Assembly (NCBI GenBank): GCA_049239925.1
Contig: JBMLTO010000049.1
Location: 1-24,734, forward strand
Direction of reading: 5' to 3'
DNA from: Legionella_A sp049239925
GTDB taxonomy: Bacteria > Pseudomonadota > Gammaproteobacteria > Legionellales > Legionellaceae
Length of the DNA: 24,734 nucleotides
This document shows positions 1 to 7,008 of this stretch, piece after piece (position 1 is the stretch's first letter; each line of letters starts with the position of its first letter). Made by a program: the position numbers and the translations under genes. The notes under the pieces are model-generated. The model saw only the letters and a list, made by a program, of their open reading frames with translations. It was not told where the DNA came from and searched no databases.

Positions 1-1
1 G

Positions 2-373
2 CGAGCAATGCACAAAGTATAAGAAAGCATCTACGAGCCCCTATTCCACGAAAACTCATACGGGTTTAGGCCTGGAAGAGGCTGCCACGACGCGATCGAA
101 GCACTGCATGGACACCTGAGCACCCATGAGGTAGAGACAATATTAGATGTTGATTTGTCCAACTATTTTGGGAGCATACCGCAGGAAACCGCGGTAGAAA
201 TTATTAAGAAAAAGATCAGCGATCCCAGAATACTGCGGTACTTGATTCGGAGGTTTAAATCAGGTCTGTTAGTCGACGTAGTCAGCGCAGATCGTTCAGC
301 TGGGAGCAGTTTCAAAAGTATCTGGACTCGATTAAATTCCCCCCAGGCGAAAATTTACCACAAGCTCTTCTAA
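2..373 (+). pseudogene. Group II intron-encoded reverse transcriptase/maturase, broken fragment
   Basis: In one frame from about 23 the translation reads IYEPLFHENSYGFRPGR (29-79), the hallmark of reverse-transcriptase domain 2 in bacterial intron-encoded proteins, followed by LDVDLSNYFGSIP containing the first catalytic Asp of the palm. An in-frame TAA lies at 20-22. After the motif ending FKSGLL the frame jumps at about 274 to the protein's far C-terminus. There, RRSQRRSFSWEQF is read in another frame, and a run of six C (five in copy 2) shifts back into the frame ending QAKIYHKLF. The YADD catalytic box, thumb and most of the maturase domain are absent. It cannot make a functional protein; the 72-codon open stretch from 155 is only part of this relic. 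Confidence 0.9.
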
Positions 374-404
374 AACATAAGCTAACTGTGAATGTATTTA
401 TCTT

Positions 405-437
405 GAGCCCGGTGCCTTAATAGGGCACGCCGGGTTC
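405..437 (+). ncRNA. Group II intron domain V (copy 1)
   Basis: A 33-base hairpin with the architecture of group II domain V. The lower stem pairs GAGCCCGG (405-412) with CCGGGTTC (430-437), eight pairs including one G-U. The two-base bulge is CG (428-429), the upper stem is TGCC (413-416) with GGCA (424-427), and the loop is 417-423. The catalytic AGC triad sits at 406-408. Geometry and sequence match the family, including the CACG-bulge side of the helix. No substitution disrupts the fold. Confidence 0.9.
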
Positions 438-441
438 TAAC

Positions 442-485
442 GAGGGGGCTGCGAACAACTCACGAAGAACGCAGCTCTACTCTAT
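442..485 (+). ncRNA. Group II intron domain VI with bulged branch-point A (copy 1)
   Basis: G442-G444 pairs with C480-C482, and G445-G453 pairs with C470-T478, leaving A479 unpaired. That bulged A lies seven bases from the inferred 3' splice site (485), as expected for the branch-point adenosine. The loop is 454-469. The three-base tail TAT ends the intron. Pairings were traced by eye. Confidence 0.85.
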
Positions 486-679
486 AATTGTATAAGATTT
501 TTAAAAAATTTCATCCATTGGGCCTTTGAGGACCAACGATTCAATGGTTGATCAATAGAATTCCAACATCCGAATTCTATGGGTAGGTATCGCCAAGGGC
601 AGCCAAAACGGATGCGATATAGGATTGCCTCAACCCTCATGCGAAGATTAAACTTGTCATCTATTTGATGTTGTAGCAT
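482..679 (-). pseudogene. IS5-type transposase, N-terminal fragment (DUF4096-like)
   Basis: The reading frame from ATG 679 has an ideal ribosome binding site (AAGGAG, four bases upstream). It encodes RMRVEAILYRIRFGCPWRYLP followed by an FGCW...RW segment, the usual N-terminal (DUF4096) signature of IS5-family transposases. The frame stops at 482-484, inside the end of the group II intron; the DDE catalytic domain is missing. The coding strand is opposite to the intron. Family assignment rests on the ILYR-GCPWRYLP pattern. The element is dead unless its second half lies elsewhere. Confidence 0.8.
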
Positions 680-930
680 GATCTCCTTCAGTTTAGATCA
701 CAGCTCATTACTAGAGCATCAGTCTAGCGATTGCAAACTCGTTTTATACTTGATATTAGAATTGTTATATGATGAGTTTGCTATGATTAATCAACAGATT
801 AGGGCAATGAATCAGGTTCATCTTTAACTTGGTCATTTCCTCGATGCCGCGAACAAGTCGGCATGTAGGCGGGAGGATGAGTTGTCAACACGCCCGAGTA
901 TTTTTTCTATTATGCACGGGAGATTGGTTA
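680..930. other. Intergenic stretch with a repeat/IS-end sequence
   Basis: No gene is supported here. From 845 it holds a hairpin (ATGCCG at 845-850 with CGGCAT at 859-864). At 862-895 there is a sequence whose reverse complement begins GGGCGTGTTGACA and recurs in the opposite genomic orientation at 24222-24254. These look like debris of a dispersed repeat or insertion-sequence end. The likely ribosome binding site of the next gene (GGGAG, near 918) follows. Confidence 0.55.
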
Positions 931-1368
931 ATGAAGCGATTATATAAAGTTCTGATTTTGGTTGTTATGTTTGCTTTATGTTCCTTTTCTTATGCGCAGC
1001 AATCGATTATTGGTCATTGGTTGATTGTTGATGATAAAACTGGACAACGACGAGCTATCGTTCATTTGGATGTTAATCATGGTAGGTTAACAGGGACTAT
1101 CGTTGAAGTCTTTGCCCAAATTGGAGACACTGGTCTATGCTCAAAATGTCCAGAACAGTTTAAAAATAAGCCAATCAAAGGGCTACAGTTTGTTTGGGGG
1201 CTCAAAGATAGCGGCAATGGTAGATGGGGTGGTGGACAAATTTTGGATGCAAAGTCTGGAAAAATTTATCGTGTTAACATGACGGTAAAGGGTGATAAAC
1301 TTTATGTTCGTGGGTATATAGGATTATCGCTGTTGGGGAGAACCCAAATTTGGAATCGTCATGGCTGA
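931..1368 (+). CDS. Exported DUF2147 family protein
   Basis: A 145-residue protein with a clear Sec signal peptide (MKRLYKVLILVVMFALCSFSYA, cleavage near residue 22) and a complete DUF2147 domain. It has the starting WLIVDDKTG, the paired cysteines in CSKCPEQ, the GGGQILDAKSGKIY stretch and the closing VRGYIGLSLLGRTQIW. Proteins of this family are small periplasmic or outer-membrane-associated beta-rich proteins of unknown biochemical role. The start at 931 is chosen because it gives the signal peptide and follows a GGGAG site. An open extension upstream to 829 (TTG) runs through repeat sequence and would bury the signal peptide. The last eight bases overlap the dnaB start, so the two are probably co-transcribed. 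Confidence 0.9.
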   Translation: MKRLYKVLILVVMFALCSFSYAQQSIIGHWLIVDDKTGQRRAIVHLDVNHGRLTGTIVEVFAQIGDTGLCSKCPEQFKNKPIKGLQFVWGLKDSGNGRWGGGQILDAKSGKIYRVNMTVKGDKLYVRGYIGLSLLGRTQIWNRHG

Positions 1369-2740
1369 GTTATCAAGTAAAAAAAAGAATATTGATATCC
1401 TAAAGCGTCCACCGCATTCTGCAGAAGCAGAACAAGCGATAATCGGTGGCTTGATGCTTGAAAATCAGGCATGGGATAAAGTTTGTACTAAATTATGTGA
1501 TAGTGACTTTTATCGTACTGAACATCGCATGCTATATCGTGCAATTTCTATTCTAGCCAGTAAGAATCAACCATTTGACGTGGTGACATTATTAGACGCA
1601 TTGAAGTCTACTAACCAATTGGATGAAGCAGGCGGAGAAGTCTATTTATTTGAGTTAGCAAATAATACCCCTAGTGTTGCCAATGTCGCTGCTTATGCTG
1701 ATATTGTTAGGGAAAAATCAGTCCAACGTCAATTAATTAGTGTCGCTTCAGACATTGCTGATTCTGCTTACAATCCCGATGGGAGGGAAGTCTCCGAGTT
1801 ATTAGATCTTGCTGAAAGTAGAGTATTTGCAATCGCTGAACAAACAGCGGCTGAGGGTGGACCAGAAATGATTAAATCAGTTTTGGTTAGAGCTGTCGAA
1901 AAGATTGATTTACTTTATCACAGTGGTGATGCCATCACGGGCCTGCCAACGGGTCTTACTGATCTTGATAATATGACGTCTGGATTACAGTCTTCGGATT
2001 TAATTATTGTTGCTGGTCGTCCGTCGATGGGTAAAACTACATTGGCCATGAACATGGCTGAGCATGCTGCGATTACTGGTAAACCTGTTCTCGTCTTTTC
2101 AATGGAAATGCCGGCGGATTCATTAGCAATGCGGATGATGTCATCATTAGGTCGGATTGATCAACACAAGGTTCGTACTGGAAAATTAGATGATGATGAT
2201 TGGCCGAGGGTGACCTCTGCTGTGCATATGCTCTCGGAGGCTTCTTTATTTATTGACGATACGCCAGCACTGAGTCCTTCTGAAATGAGGGCGAGGGCGA
2301 GACGTTTAATGAAAGAACATGGGCAGTTGGGACTCATTGTTGTTGACTATTTGCAATTAATGAAAGTGCCTGGTTTTAAAGCGGAAAATCGTACAGCCGA
2401 AATTTCTGAGATATCGCGAAGTTTAAAGTCGTTGGCAAAAGAGTTACACGTGCCGGTTATTGCTTTATCGCAATTAAACCGTAGTCTTGAGCAACGCCAT
2501 GATAAACGGCCAGTGATGTCAGATTTGCGGGAGTCTGGGGCAATTGAACAAGATGCTGATTTAATTTGTTTTATTTATCGTGATGAGGTTTATTCTGAAG
2601 ATAGTCCCGATAAGGGTATTGCAGAAATTATCATTGCTAAGCAACGTAACGGTCCAATTGGTAAGGTGCGTGTAGCATTTTTAGGGAAGTATACTCGTTT
2701 TGAAGACTTAGCTTTCAATGGTTACCAGGGGACTGATTAA
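1361..2740 (+). CDS. dnaB: Replicative DNA helicase DnaB
   Basis: A 459-residue hexameric helicase that unwinds DNA at the replication fork and loads primase. The N-terminal DnaB domain starts near residue 15 (PPHSAEAEQAIIGG), followed by a linker and the RecA-like ATPase. Walker A is GRPSMGKTT (219-227), Walker B is LIVVDYLQL with Asp329, and the ALSQLNR...SDLRESGAIEQDAD motif follows. Length and motifs are those of a normal bacterial DnaB, with no intein or insertion. The ATG at 1361 lies inside the end of the DUF2147 gene. The downstream alr start abuts its TAA directly, which suggests a dnaB-alr operon as in many gammaproteobacteria. Confidence 0.98.
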   Translation: MAELSSKKKNIDILKRPPHSAEAEQAIIGGLMLENQAWDKVCTKLCDSDFYRTEHRMLYRAISILASKNQPFDVVTLLDALKSTNQLDEAGGEVYLFELANNTPSVANVAAYADIVREKSVQRQLISVASDIADSAYNPDGREVSELLDLAESRVFAIAEQTAAEGGPEMIKSVLVRAVEKIDLLYHSGDAITGLPTGLTDLDNMTSGLQSSDLIIVAGRPSMGKTTLAMNMAEHAAITGKPVLVFSMEMPADSLAMRMMSSLGRIDQHKVRTGKLDDDDWPRVTSAVHMLSEASLFIDDTPALSPSEMRARARRLMKEHGQLGLIVVDYLQLMKVPGFKAENRTAEISEISRSLKSLAKELHVPVIALSQLNRSLEQRHDKRPVMSDLRESGAIEQDADLICFIYRDEVYSEDSPDKGIAEIIIAKQRNGPIGKVRVAFLGKYTRFEDLAFNGYQGTD

Positions 2741-3829
2741 TTGACTAGGCCTACGTTTGCGCATATTGATACAAATGCTTTGTTACATAATCTTCAACGT
2801 ATCAAGTGTTTAGCTCCGCAAAAAAAAATTATAGCGATGGTAAAGGCCAATGCTTATGGATGTGGTTTATCATCAGTGTTGCCGGTTATTGATGGCCATG
2901 TTGATGCTTTTGGCGTTGCATCGCTCGAAGAAGCAATCATTATTCGCCGTTTGGGTAGTCGTAGTGAATGTATTCTTTTCCAAGGCGTGTTTTCTGCTGA
3001 AGAATTAGATTTGGTAGCAAGTTTAAACTTACAATGTGTCATTCATCATGCTGAGCAGTTGCAATGGTTGTTGCGTCGCGCCTTGCCACATAAAATAAAG
3101 GTATGGCTAAAGGTTAATACAGGTATGCATCGTTTAGGTTTTCAACCAAACGAAGTATATGATATTAGCACTACTCTGCAAAATTGTTCTTGGATTAATG
3201 ATGAAATAGGAATAATGACTCACTTGGCTTGTGCAGATGAACCTAGTCATATCAAGAATCAACAGCAATTAGCACAGTTTACAGCGTTGAAATTGCCTGC
3301 AGGTAATTTTATACGTAGCATTGCTAATTCAGCGGCAATTCTAGCCATACCTGATAGTCATGCTGATATCGTTCGGCCTGGTATTATGTTGTATGGTGTG
3401 TCTCCATTTCCTGAAAAGATCGGTCGTGATTTGGGTTTAATACCAGTGATGCGTTTTGTTTCTGCTATCAGCGCTATCCATCATTATCCAGCCGGTAGTG
3501 AAATCGGTTATGGTGCTAGATGGAGTAGTGATAAGCCGATAGTGATTGGTGTAGTAGCGGTTGGCTATGGCGATGGTTATCCGCGTCATATAACTTCGGA
3601 CACTACTGTTTGGGTGAATGGTTATTACGCGCCAATTGTTGGACGAGTCTCTATGGATATGATGACTATTAATCTGACTCATTGTCCCGGTGTCGTTGTA
3701 GGAGATATAGTCGAGCTATGGGGGCAGCATATTCCTGTCGAAAGGATTGCCCAAGCAGCGGGTACAATTGCTTATGAGTTAATATGCCAGGTATCGCCAA
3801 GAGCTCGCAATCATCCATTGGTATTTTAA
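2741..3829 (+). CDS. alr: Alanine racemase (PLP-dependent)
   Basis: A 362-residue fold-type III PLP enzyme converting L-alanine to D-alanine for peptidoglycan. The PLP lysine is Lys35 in MVKANAYG, and the catalytic tyrosine is about Tyr257 in EIGYGAR. VNTGMHRLG, HLACAD, RPGIMLYG and VSMDMM are all present. The start is TTG at 2741, touching the dnaB stop, with an AGGGG ribosome binding site in the last codons of dnaB. No ATG nearer than the PLP motif would preserve the family N-terminus. Length is normal for the family. Confidence 0.97.
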   Translation: MTRPTFAHIDTNALLHNLQRIKCLAPQKKIIAMVKANAYGCGLSSVLPVIDGHVDAFGVASLEEAIIIRRLGSRSECILFQGVFSAEELDLVASLNLQCVIHHAEQLQWLLRRALPHKIKVWLKVNTGMHRLGFQPNEVYDISTTLQNCSWINDEIGIMTHLACADEPSHIKNQQQLAQFTALKLPAGNFIRSIANSAAILAIPDSHADIVRPGIMLYGVSPFPEKIGRDLGLIPVMRFVSAISAIHHYPAGSEIGYGARWSSDKPIVIGVVAVGYGDGYPRHITSDTTVWVNGYYAPIVGRVSMDMMTINLTHCPGVVVGDIVELWGQHIPVERIAQAAGTIAYELICQVSPRARNHPLVF

Positions 3830-3922
3830 TTGAAATGCCGATAATCTAAGATTTAAGTTTTATTAAAATTGTTGGTTTGTTACATTTAAACGAGATCTAT
3901 CAGACAGGCCGCGCTCATGAAC

Positions 3923-3951
3923 TGGATAATTTTGAGTCATAGTGCTAAAAT
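3923..3951 (+). promoter_or_regulatory. Candidate sigma-70 promoter for the glycine-zipper lipoprotein
   Basis: TGGATA at 3923-3928 (four of six to the -35 consensus) and TAAAAT at 3946-3951 (five of six to the -10) are separated by 17 bases. They lie 36 bases before the lipoprotein start. Found by eye only. Confidence 0.4.
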
Positions 3952-3986
3952 TTAAAAAAAGTAATCAACTAAATTAGGTGAATGAG

Positions 3987-4436
3987 ATGAAAAAAATTCT
4001 AGTGGCAACGTTATCTGTGTCATTTCTGTTGGGTGGATGTGCACCAATGAATAATGAAGGATTAGGAACCTTATCCGGCGGTGTTGTTGGTGGTTTGCTA
4101 GGTAGCCAATTTGGTGGCGGATCGGGTAAGTTTGCTGCGACTGCTGGTGGGGCTTTGATTGGTGCGTTTTTAGGTGGTCGGATAGGCCAGTATATGGATA
4201 AACAAGATAGACTAGAAATGCAACGAGCGCTAGAAACTGCACCAGTAGGACACGCAGTCGCTTGGCAAAATCCAGATAATGGAAACCGCTACAGTGTTAA
4301 ACCTACTCGTACTTATTATGCCAATCAGCAACCTTGCAGGGAATATGTGACTCATGCAACTATTGGTGGCAAGGTCCAAGAAATTTATGGCAAAGCTTGC
4401 CGCCAGGGAGATGGGTCTTGGCGAGTGCTCAGTTAG
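3987..4436 (+). CDS. Outer-membrane lipoprotein, glycine-zipper 17 kDa surface antigen type
   Basis: A 149-residue protein starting MKKILVATLSVSFLLGGC. The lipobox LGGC puts lipidated Cys18 after a short hydrophobic signal. Residues about 28-75 form a glycine-zipper region with GG pairs at regular spacing (GGVVGGLLG, GGALIGAFLGGRIG), followed by MDKQDR. The C-terminal domain has the R.Y..N..PCREY pattern of Rickettsia 17 kDa antigen-like proteins. Such proteins are anchored in the outer membrane; a precise function is not established. The ATG at 3987 is preferred over GTG at 3978 because AGGTGA sits just upstream of it and the signal peptide is then standard. Transcribed alone, convergent with the phosphatase gene. 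Confidence 0.9.
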   Translation: MKKILVATLSVSFLLGGCAPMNNEGLGTLSGGVVGGLLGSQFGGGSGKFAATAGGALIGAFLGGRIGQYMDKQDRLEMQRALETAPVGHAVAWQNPDNGNRYSVKPTRTYYANQQPCREYVTHATIGGKVQEIYGKACRQGDGSWRVLS

Positions 4437-4464
4437 TAGTAGGTAGATGGCTTTTTTAAGGCTA

Positions 4465-4525
4465 AGTAGCTTATTTCCACAGGGCGGTGAGGCTCTTATT
4501 CAATCGCCTCAGGATATAAGCTACT
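4465..4525. repeat. Nested inverted repeat between convergent genes
   Basis: Outer arms AGTAGCTTAT (4465-4474) and ATAAGCTACT (4516-4525) are perfect ten-base complements. Inside them TGAGGC (4488-4493) pairs with GCCTCA (4506-4511) around a 12-base loop. It sits in the gap between the lipoprotein and the minus-strand phosphatase, so a bidirectional terminator or RNA-stabilising hairpin is plausible. There is no strong T-run directly after either arm, so a classical intrinsic terminator is not proven. Confidence 0.6.
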
Positions 4526-4544
4526 AAAAGCATGATTGCAAGGA

Positions 4545-5609
4545 TTAGCCGAGTGGGTATAGCTTTAAGAATTGACTAAATTCACATTCGTTTGAATGAC
4601 ATCCGGGTATACTAATTGCTTGGTCATTTATATGGATACTAACAAAATATTGCCCAGTCTCTGTTTCGTAAAGAGAAAAATTTAAATCTGTTGCATAATC
4701 TGGTGTTGTACTTAATGGTACATGCAGCGCACTCATCAGCGCAAGAATGGTCGAGTCATGTGCTGATATTACAATCAATTTCCTGACAGTTTTCTTTTCT
4801 ACGGCTTGTTTCAGGTAGTTAGTAAGATATCGTAACGGTGATGATCCAACTAGATCACCAATTTCATTCGGTTTAAAAAGTAAGGCGTGTATTCTATGTC
4901 CTGCGGTAATTATTTTTTTTGCTTCATTATTGGATAATTGCGCAGGTAGTTCAATATCATGTGATAAATAAGTTGTTAGTATGTCAGCTAACCCTATGAC
5001 ATAAGTGATATCTTTTATCGCATATCCAGTTTGCTCACTCCATCGCTTTAAGTTAGGTTCTAATTCTGTCGTCAATTTTTTCCATTCATGATCATTGGAA
5101 ATATATTTTTCTAATATAGTTCTAATTTGATGGGTACTAAGATTAATGTAAAAGATATTATCTTGTTCAATAGGTACACTATGAACAGGTACGGGTTGAA
5201 AACGGGCTGGTAACGCAGGAACCAAATCAGGTAACTGAGCGCCAGTACCTAATGGATAAAGACCAAGCAGCAGAGATTGTGCACTCATAATTGTTCGGTC
5301 ATAACCAGTAGAGCGGACATAAATATCATTCATGTGATAATGTTTAGGTAATAATTGATTATCTAAACGATAACGCTTATCTAATCGTAAACCTAATTCA
5401 TATTCTTGCTGCATTCCTCGTGCGGTCAGTTGACCCAAACCTTCCGCCCAGACATGCTTCCTTTTAGGTAGTTCTTGTAATGAGGTTCTATCGCCATGAC
5501 GTACAATATCAATTGCAAAAATAAGTTTCTGACTACGGGAAAAGCAATCATGATAGGAAAATAAAGTGCATAGTAAAATTAAATTAATTTTAGTTATTGT
5601 TTTTAACAA
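4545..5609 (-). CDS. Secreted histidine acid phosphatase
   Basis: A 354-residue branch-2 histidine phosphatase. The N-terminus is a signal peptide (hydrophobic INLILLCTLFSY, cleavage around residue 23-26). The catalytic RHGDRT follows at 37-42, where His38 is the expected phosphorylated nucleophile. The VRSTGYDRTIMSAQSLL motif is at about 98-114 and the proton-donor pair His284-Asp285 lies in ISAHDSTI. The family hydrolyses phosphomonoesters in the periplasm or outside the cell; Legionella major acid phosphatase and eukaryotic lysosomal acid phosphatase are of this type. The start is TTG at 5609: an in-frame TGA lies only five codons upstream and no ATG occurs before the catalytic motif. It is monocistronic and convergent with the lipoprotein gene. 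Confidence 0.9.
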   Translation of the reverse strand: MLKTITKINLILLCTLFSYHDCFSRSQKLIFAIDIVRHGDRTSLQELPKRKHVWAEGLGQLTARGMQQEYELGLRLDKRYRLDNQLLPKHYHMNDIYVRSTGYDRTIMSAQSLLLGLYPLGTGAQLPDLVPALPARFQPVPVHSVPIEQDNIFYINLSTHQIRTILEKYISNDHEWKKLTTELEPNLKRWSEQTGYAIKDITYVIGLADILTTYLSHDIELPAQLSNNEAKKIITAGHRIHALLFKPNEIGDLVGSSPLRYLTNYLKQAVEKKTVRKLIVISAHDSTILALMSALHVPLSTTPDYATDLNFSLYETETGQYFVSIHINDQAISIPGCHSNECEFSQFLKLYPLG

Positions 5610-5650
5610 GGGACCGCTCGCGAATCATTGACTATGATGAATAGATAATT

Positions 5651-5678
5651 AGTATAAGGGAATTAATAATTGCTGCAA
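5651..5678 (-). promoter_or_regulatory. Candidate promoter of the acid phosphatase gene
   Basis: Read on the minus strand, TTGCAG (5678-5673) and TATACT (5656-5651) are separated by 16 bases. The -10 matches the consensus in five of six positions, the -35 in three of six. The predicted start would leave a leader of about 35 bases before the TTG codon. Confidence 0.4.
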
Positions 5679-5799
5679 GTTTTATCTCATCATTTCTTGT
5701 CTTGGTCACCAGCAAGCTTGATCATAAGGAATAGGTTGCTAATTTATAAGAATATTTTTATGATTTGTTATTGATATTCGCCTCATGGCTTTCTATTGG

Positions 5800-6006
5800 G
5801 TGTGGCCGATGGTTTCGACTTACCAGAAGGCAATATCATCTGGGTCATTAGAGGGGATACCAGATAGCTCTCAGAAGGACAGAGTATTGAGACACAAGAC
5901 CAAAAATCAAGGATCTCAAGACGTTTGGCTAAACTGACGCAGTCAGCAAAAGACATTCACTGGGGGGGGCTGCGAACAACTAACGAAGGACGTAGCTCTA
6001 CTCTAT
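5800..6006 (+). mobile_element. Miniature group II intron relic (5' end plus domain VI)
   Basis: The 3' part (5962-6006) matches domain VI of the two other intron copies with a few substitutions. It has the same stem, the bulged A6000 seven bases from the end, and the same CTACTCTAT terminus. The left limit is proposed at 5800 because the sequence begins GTGTGGCC, fitting the GTGYG 5' consensus of group II introns. It then shows several local hairpins: CCAGA/TCTGG at 5823-5843, TTGAGA/TCTCAA at 5887-5919, and CTGAC/GTCAG at 5934-5946. Domain V and the coding region are absent, so it is an internal deletion product. The 3' end is firm; the 5' end is inference. Confidence 0.55.
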
Positions 6007-6070
6007 AGATTTGCATGATTTTCAAAATGTGCGCAATGCTTAACAATCGATTGAATACAGTTCGCTTGAT

Positions 6071-6085
6071 TATCACTAGGTGATA
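6071..6085. promoter_or_regulatory. Operator-like palindrome upstream of ubiA
   Basis: TATCAC-TAG-GTGATA is a perfect six-base inverted repeat around a three-base centre, 72 bases before the ubiA start. Its size and symmetry suit a dimeric repressor site, but no regulator is identified and chance is possible. Confidence 0.3.
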
Positions 6086-6156
6086 GTTAACGTTGGGTAG
6101 GTTTATCTCAGTATAGGCTAGATGAAGTGAATCTCTAACTTGGAGGAACTAATAGT

Positions 6157-7008
6157 TTGAAATTAACAGCCTACATTCGGTTAATGCGACTGGATAAGCC
6201 GATTGGAATTATATTGCTCTGGTTGCCTACAGCATGTGGATTGTGGTTAGCAAACCATGGGGTGCCGCCCGTGTTACTAGTCACCTATTTTTTACTCGGT
6301 ACTATTAGCATGCGCGCTGCGGGTTGTGTGATTAATGATATTGCCGATCGACATATAGATAAGCATGTGCAACGTACATTTGCTCGCCCACTAACCAGTG
6401 GTCAGTTAAGCTTAATGGGTGCATTTATTGCATTGTTTCTACTATTGTTAGTTGCACTAACTATAGCAATACAATTGCCAAAACTATGTTTTTATTACGC
6501 ATTTATTGGATTTTTGATCACTATCATTTATCCTTTTTGTAAAAGATTCACACACTCACCGCAGTTGGTTTTAGGCATTGCATTTTCGATGGGAATACCT
6601 ATGGCTTATGCGGCTTGTGGTGCCGCGCCCGATCAAGCAATGGTTATTTTGCTATTACTAAATTTTTTTTGGACAGTTGCTTATGACACGATGTATGCAA
6701 TGGTTGACCGTGATGATGATTTGCAGATTGGGGTTAAGTCGACGGCAGTTTTATTGGGAAATTTTGATAGGATGGCGATTGGTATTTTGTTGAGTTGTTG
6801 TCATGCGTTATGGTTATACTTAGGATGGTTGCTAAATTTTCCCATCATTTTTTATGGGTGTTGGCTGCTAGCAATATTGGTGCTATTAAAGCAACAGCAA
6901 TTGGTGAATACACGACATTCGCTAGCATGTTTCAAGGCATTTCAACTAAGCATGTATTATGGATTAGTGATGTGGTTTGCGGTTATAGTAGGATTTTTAA
7001 TTAGATAG
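6157..7008 (+). CDS. ubiA: 4-hydroxybenzoate polyprenyltransferase UbiA
   Basis: A 283-residue integral membrane prenyltransferase that attaches the polyprenyl chain to 4-hydroxybenzoate in ubiquinone synthesis. The first Asp-rich motif is NDIADRHIDKHVQRTFARPLTSG (60-82); the second is YDTMYAMVDRDDDLQIGVKSTA (176-197). About eight hydrophobic helices surround them. Length and motifs are those of a complete UbiA. The start is TTG at 6157, preceded by GGAGGA at 6142-6147. The 3' end overlaps the 3' end of minus-strand deoC by 12 bases. No ubiC or other ubiquinone gene is adjacent. Confidence 0.95.
   Translation: MKLTAYIRLMRLDKPIGIILLWLPTACGLWLANHGVPPVLLVTYFLLGTISMRAAGCVINDIADRHIDKHVQRTFARPLTSGQLSLMGAFIALFLLLLVALTIAIQLPKLCFYYAFIGFLITIIYPFCKRFTHSPQLVLGIAFSMGIPMAYAACGAAPDQAMVILLLLNFFWTVAYDTMYAMVDRDDDLQIGVKSTAVLLGNFDRMAIGILLSCCHALWLYLGWLLNFPIIFYGCWLLAILVLLKQQQLVNTRHSLACFKAFQLSMYYGLVMWFAVIVGFLIR

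Larger units (their letters stand above)
1..485 (+). mobile_element. Group II intron, 3' part, internally deleted (copy 1)
   Basis: This is the 3' part of a bacterial group II intron entering from the left window edge. It carries a broken reverse-transcriptase/maturase reading frame (to 373), then domain V at 405-437 and domain VI at 442-485. The intron 3' end is placed at 485 because the sequence matches a second copy (8812-9022) up to this point and then diverges. The match with copy 2 starts abruptly at 274, where the reverse transcriptase is joined out of frame to the maturase C-terminus, so several hundred bases of the coding region have been deleted. Right after its end lies an IS5-type transposase fragment that it truncates or abuts. 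The missing catalytic centre of the protein makes the copy non-autonomous. Confidence 0.88.

Noticed and set aside
155..373. A stand-alone 72-residue protein
   Set aside because: The frame is a continuation of the intron-encoded reverse transcriptase and is joined out of frame to its tail; it is a relic.
829..930. N-terminal extension of the DUF2147 gene from TTG 829
   Set aside because: It translates repeat sequence and would place the signal peptide internally; ATG 931 has its own ribosome binding site.
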